NCBI GenBank assembly: GCA_033239005.1
Contig: BSQZ01000005.1
Location: forward strand, 13,314,001-13,378,000
DNA length: 64,000 bases
Source of the DNA: Lamellibrachia satsuma
Taxonomy: Eukaryota; Annelida; Polychaeta; Sabellida; Siboglinidae
Direction of reading: 5' to 3'
Shown here: positions 32,956-64,000 of the stretch, one piece after another
Numbering within the stretch: position 1 is the stretch's first letter
How the letters are laid out: every line of letters starts with the position of its first letter
The notes under the pieces: generated by a model
Database searches by the model: none
What the model saw: only the letters and a program-made list of their open reading frames with translations
What the model was told of the DNA's origin: nothing
Position numbers and translations under genes: made by a program

Positions 32956-34124
32956 GCCTGGCGCACATGGCCGGATGGCATCGTTGCGACACATCGCGAG
33001 GCCAACGGCTGAGCTATATTTCTCATCACCGCTGCCCGCAGACGAGCAAATTTAGTTGAGCTGCATACATGGTCACGACCAATTCAGCCCACAATGTTTC
33101 GTGCAGTTTCCCTCCAGAAAACAGCATAAACATGCCGTCCTGCACTCATTTGTATTTCAAAATTTTTTACTACAATTACAGGCTGTCCATTATTCAGAAT
33201 AGAAACATCAATAACTTAAAGCAGAGCTCTACACTACCTTGGAAGAGCACATAGTATGCACAGTTTTTGACATATGTGTCTCTTAGAAGATTTGGATAAG
33301 TACTTTACTCAAAAACAACTTTTCTAATAGTTTGTTAGGAAATTTCAACAAGTTTGTCTTCCAAATTGACTCGGACAAAAAGTCGTTTGGCACCGCCATT
33401 TTGTTATCACATGATCGCGGTAAGTGTTATTATTGGCTAGATTACTTTCGCAGCTGAGCTGATAGCTCATTTTGCCAGTAGACGAGAGAATCGAGCTTAC
33501 GCGATGCAGACGAAAGCTGAAAATATCAAATATGACAGATAATCTTTCCACCGGCTCGCGAGGCCAACATCTTAGCTAGATCACCCGCACACGAGTAGAT
33601 CGACCGGAGAAACGTGTCATGAGCTGGCGCCACACTGCCGATCGTGCTGGGCTTTAACAACTGACTTGCAATCACATCACTTATCTCCACTTGCCAAATA
33701 AAGGCTGAGACTGACCCTGTTTGCTTAGCTAAAGAAACACCCATGATCAGAATAAACACTGCAGTTTGTTTGAAGGTGCATTTGAGATGCAACAATATCG
33801 TAGTATTTATAACGCAAAATTCTGGGAGCCAGCCAGGCTCTCATTGTTGGAAATTTTTGGGGCCCAACAATAAATCTATGTGCCAGCAGGCCCCTGGGCC
33901 CCTGCTAAACTCATACCCTGGACAAGATGTTGCCGACATACAGCTGCACAAGTAATGTTTTTTAAGGTAAACGTTGTATTAAAAAAGTCTTTTTCCTATT
34001 GAATTGAATAGCAGGCAAAAGGAATACTTACTTATCTTCTTCACACCCTAGTTGGTGCATAAGGCCACAGGCAATATGCATACTTGTAAAGTAATGTCTT
34101 TGTTATGCCTGTTCATATGTGTGT

Positions 34125-34721
34125 CAACCGGTGTGGTATAGAAAAGTGACCCCGGATCACTTTTCTATATAGAATTGTGACCCCAAGGTCACTTTTCTAT
34201 AGCAATATGTGACCCCCACTATAGAAATGTGACCCCCATAAAAAATAAATAAAATTTCATACAATAAGTGGTTAGGAGTTTGGTGACACATTTACATTGA
34301 TTAATTGCATATATCTAACTACATGATACATAAATGGGGATAATTAGATAATAATTGTTATGAAGTTGCTCACCGTTTACATAAAACATACCACAGTCCC
34401 AGTGTAATATAATCATTTGGAATTGATTAATTTAGTTAAATATAATAAATTCATGCATAAACCTGTATTACATTGGTATATTACTTTGTTTATGTGTGAG
34501 CCATTCTCGTGCATGCATAAAACGGGGTCAAAATTCTATAAGGGGGATCACTTTTTCATGGTGGTCACTTTACTATCTCACATCAGAACCTATTTTTCTG
34601 TATTATCACCATTTGTATGTAGATCATTGTTTCAACAAATCAACTTTCTTCAGACATATATGCCTGATTAGCTCATGTTGCAGTGCATTGAGGTAAAACT
34701 TTTTTCTTTCAGTACCTTCTA

Positions 34722-34806
<85 letters not shown>
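34125..34806. repeat. composite repeat with gtcacttttctata palindromes and (AT)n end
   Basis: Opens with ccggtgtggtatagaaaagt, followed by several gtgacccc/ggtcacttttctata blocks in both orientations, and ends in an (AT) microsatellite (34724-34806). The same ggggtcacttttctataccacaccgg word, inverted, precedes a (TA) array at 45225-45344, so the two sites probably share a mobile element. Confidence 0.55.
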
Positions 34807-34809
<3 letters not shown>

Positions 34810-35340
34810 ATATATCTTTGGGATTGCTAAGTAACAAATGGCAAGTAAAATTGTTGAATAAAGTCTTGATGATCCATACTTAAATTTGAACAGCATTGGA
34901 AACCTACACATATTGATATAATAATGTGAAAATGTCAGTCATCTACTAAACTATGACTTGCTCTGTAGTCTTATTTTAAAATTGATGTGCATTCGAGTTA
35001 ATGTGCATGTAATCATGGTTTAAAGTTGATCTGGTTAGTTTGAGTGCTATTTTCACCGTTTCTTGAACAATTATGACTTTTACTGACATTATTATTTATA
35101 TGTGCCACATGTGGCTTTGCTGCAGAGGTGTGAACACTGCTAACAGTTGCCATCTGGTCGGGAGGCTGTAGAAGGCTGTTATTTATTCACCATCTTTAGC
35201 AGAACACAGTTGACCTTAAGACTGTTTACCGTTTCTTTTTGTAAGCTTATAGCTCTGTTCCATGTTAGTTCACAAGCTTTTTCTGTCCACAAGGCTGGTA
35301 CGTTAACACCAATTCTTCTCAGAATATACATGTGTTAAAC

Positions 35341-36060
35341 AAGCGTTTCTCAATCGGGGGTCCTTGGCCCACTGGGGGGGGCACAGAGAGTTGCCAGGGG
35401 GTCCACGAGATGGCAGGGGAAAATTATAGTTTTAAATTACCTTGTAAAATAAAACAAAATTTAAGTTTCTGACTAACTATGAAAACAACCACCTATAGCC
35501 ACCTAACTTCTCCTCATGTATCTACTATACATATATACATATCACGTTAACTAAACCATAAATTTACTGCCGTATAACGATTGAAAAATGAAAACTAAAC
35601 GCAAAGCTCCATGATTACCACATGCAATAATTTTCGCAATAGTTTCGCAGTGAATCTGCAAGGTGCTATTATAAGCAGGGCCTCCTTGAGGGTTCATTGT
35701 GAAGCTTTGCGGCTAACTTTTTGGTGCTGTGCATCGTCAAACAGAGAAGAAAATGGAAAAATTTATTACTCGTCCATCCTCCTCAAAACATGCCAATAAA
35801 TACAAGCTGACATATTGATATACTGTGACATTTATTTAATTTAAATCTGTTTGTTTGATTAGTAATAGTTAACAAGCAGTGTAATGGCACTAGCAACAGC
35901 AAACACGTTTTCTTGTAATGTTTAATAAAACATAAATTTTAAAAGCAATAATTTTAACATCATTTCAGCAAAAAGGCGGGGGGTGCCATAGCTTATGTAG
36001 GGGGGTCCCTGGAATTTTTTATTGTACATAGGGTGCCTTGGAGGCAAAAAGGCTCCTAGC
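35341..36060. repeat. possible hAT-derived element
   Basis: Begins gcgtttctcaatcgggggt and carries G-rich gggggtcc blocks near both ends (35355-35410 and 35975-36010), the pattern of Charlie-like hAT elements. Termini and target duplication were not resolved. Confidence 0.35.
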
Positions 36061-36472
36061 AAGTTGCACTGATGAAGTGGGATCTTGTAATGGTTGGATG
36101 ACATCAACAGTTTGTTGAGGAGATGTTAGTTACACAAATAGTATATGCAGTAAACTAGCATAAAAGTGTATATGACTATATGTGCATCTACCCAGATTCT
36201 GTAATTGCATGTCACAAACATGAAGATGCATTGAATATTTGGTATTTTCGTGTGTTTTCTGATAGTGTAAGATCATTATTATTCTTTCAAAACAACATGT
36301 GAATGTGTCTTACTGCACCCCAGGTCTGGTCAACTGGGTACACTACAATGCCCAGTATGGGGGGTACATGGTATGTAGTGTTTATGGTGTAAGCTGTGAG
36401 CAAACAGTGAGGGTGAACTACTTGTTTCTGTGTGGTAGTGTGTTCTCCCACTGTTTACTGTTTGTGTTTCAG

Positions 36473-63563
<27,091 letters not shown>

Positions 63564-63789
63564 GCTTAAATTTTCGTATTGGTTTTATTGAGGTATATCA
63601 ACAAAATAATGCAGGAAGTCCATAACAAATAAGTTGGTTTAATTACAGCCAGTTTGCATTGACTTATTCAGCACTGGTAATCTTATGCATGCATAAAGCA
63701 CTAGCACTAGGGATTTACATGTGAGTGTATATCATAGCACTGTAAGAGTTAAGGATTTTGTTGACATTGACCATAGAATGTATATATGT

Positions 63790-64000
63790 AGGTATTTCAG
63801 GGCCTGCCGGACTGGGGCTCAGTATGACTGTAGAGTGTGTTGCATCATGTATCTGTTGTTTCAGGGCCTGATGGAATGGGGCTCAGTATGACTGTAGAGT
63901 GTGTTGCTTCATGTATCTGTGTTGTTTCAGGGCCTGACGGAATGGGGCTCAGTATGACTGTAGAGTGGGTTCCCATCATGTATCTGTGTTGTTTCAGGGC
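63790..64000 (+). repeat. tandem repeat of splice acceptor plus PDZ exon start
   Basis: Four starts of tttcag-GGCCTGAYGGAATGGGGCTCAGTATGACTG at 63801, 63865, 63931 and 63998 (units 64, 66 and 67 bp). In phase 1 after ELQK each reads G-PDGMGLSM, the start of the neurabin PDZ domain. The window ends in copy 4, so the true exon cannot be seen. Confidence 0.85.

Larger units (their letters stand above)
25400..36472. other. intergenic / probable neurabin 5' intron, no coding exon seen
   Basis: About 11 kb without a convincing exon. ORFs under 125 codons overlap on both strands. It holds the repeats listed separately (26764-27120, 30525-30730, 31266-31583, 31722-31815, 31938-32955, 34125-34806, 35341-36060). 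The rest is AT-rich and unremarkable. Confidence 0.5.

Noticed and set aside
32960..33670. Possible TTAA element starting at 32952
   Set aside because: The supposed termini (gcctggcgcac and inverse) match too poorly to define an element.

Overview
The window is animal nuclear DNA: two multi-exon genes with GT-AG introns, arranged head to head, set in a repeat-crowded, AT-rich background. tRNA-derived SINEs, a non-LTR (LINE) family, several DNA-transposon families, a Penelope-type hairpin and many minisatellites suggest a marine invertebrate, perhaps a mollusc. The sequence alone does not fix the phylum.

Left gene (minus strand, about 5.8-24.2 kb): puromycin-sensitive aminopeptidase (NPEPPS), an M1 zinc metallopeptidase. 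Fourteen consecutive coding exons join with consistent phase to give 573 residues from the internal Met. They include the GAMEN motif, HELAH with its distal zinc-ligand Glu, and the catalytic Tyr. The C-terminal third (the HEAT-like domain) is not recognisable in the remaining 5.8 kb and probably lies beyond the left edge. An open in-frame upstream extension could be an organelle presequence.

Right gene (plus strand, about 24.3 or 36.5 kb to beyond 64 kb): the invertebrate neurabin/spinophilin homologue (PPP1R9 family), an F-actin-binding, PP1-targeting scaffold. A 635-codon first coding exon (36.8-38.7 kb) carries the actin-binding region. Four further exons (57.1, 58.9, 59.8 and 61.4 kb) lead to the RVKF PP1-docking motif and the conserved segment before the PDZ domain. 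The PDZ exon begins at or beyond the right edge, where its acceptor/exon-start sequence is tandemly repeated. An ORF at 43.7-44.2 kb looks like an alternative first exon: optimal Kozak context, myristoylation-type N-terminus, and a donor of exactly the right phase to join the shared exons.

Between and within the genes: a TA-flanked pogo/mariner-like MITE (two copies), a 2-kb element with long TIRs, a LINE whose 3' end abuts an NPEPPS splice donor, a hAT MITE with a perfect 8-bp target duplication, a 2.1-kb transposon inserted into a minisatellite with a broken transposase, TTAA-flanked elements, a TIR element carrying a Myb/SANT-like domain, a hAT element with a zinc-finger remnant nested in a possible 6-kb element, SINEs, and at least a dozen tandem arrays. 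Two arrays are built from exon-intron junctions. There is no sign of prokaryotic systems, CRISPR or viral genes.
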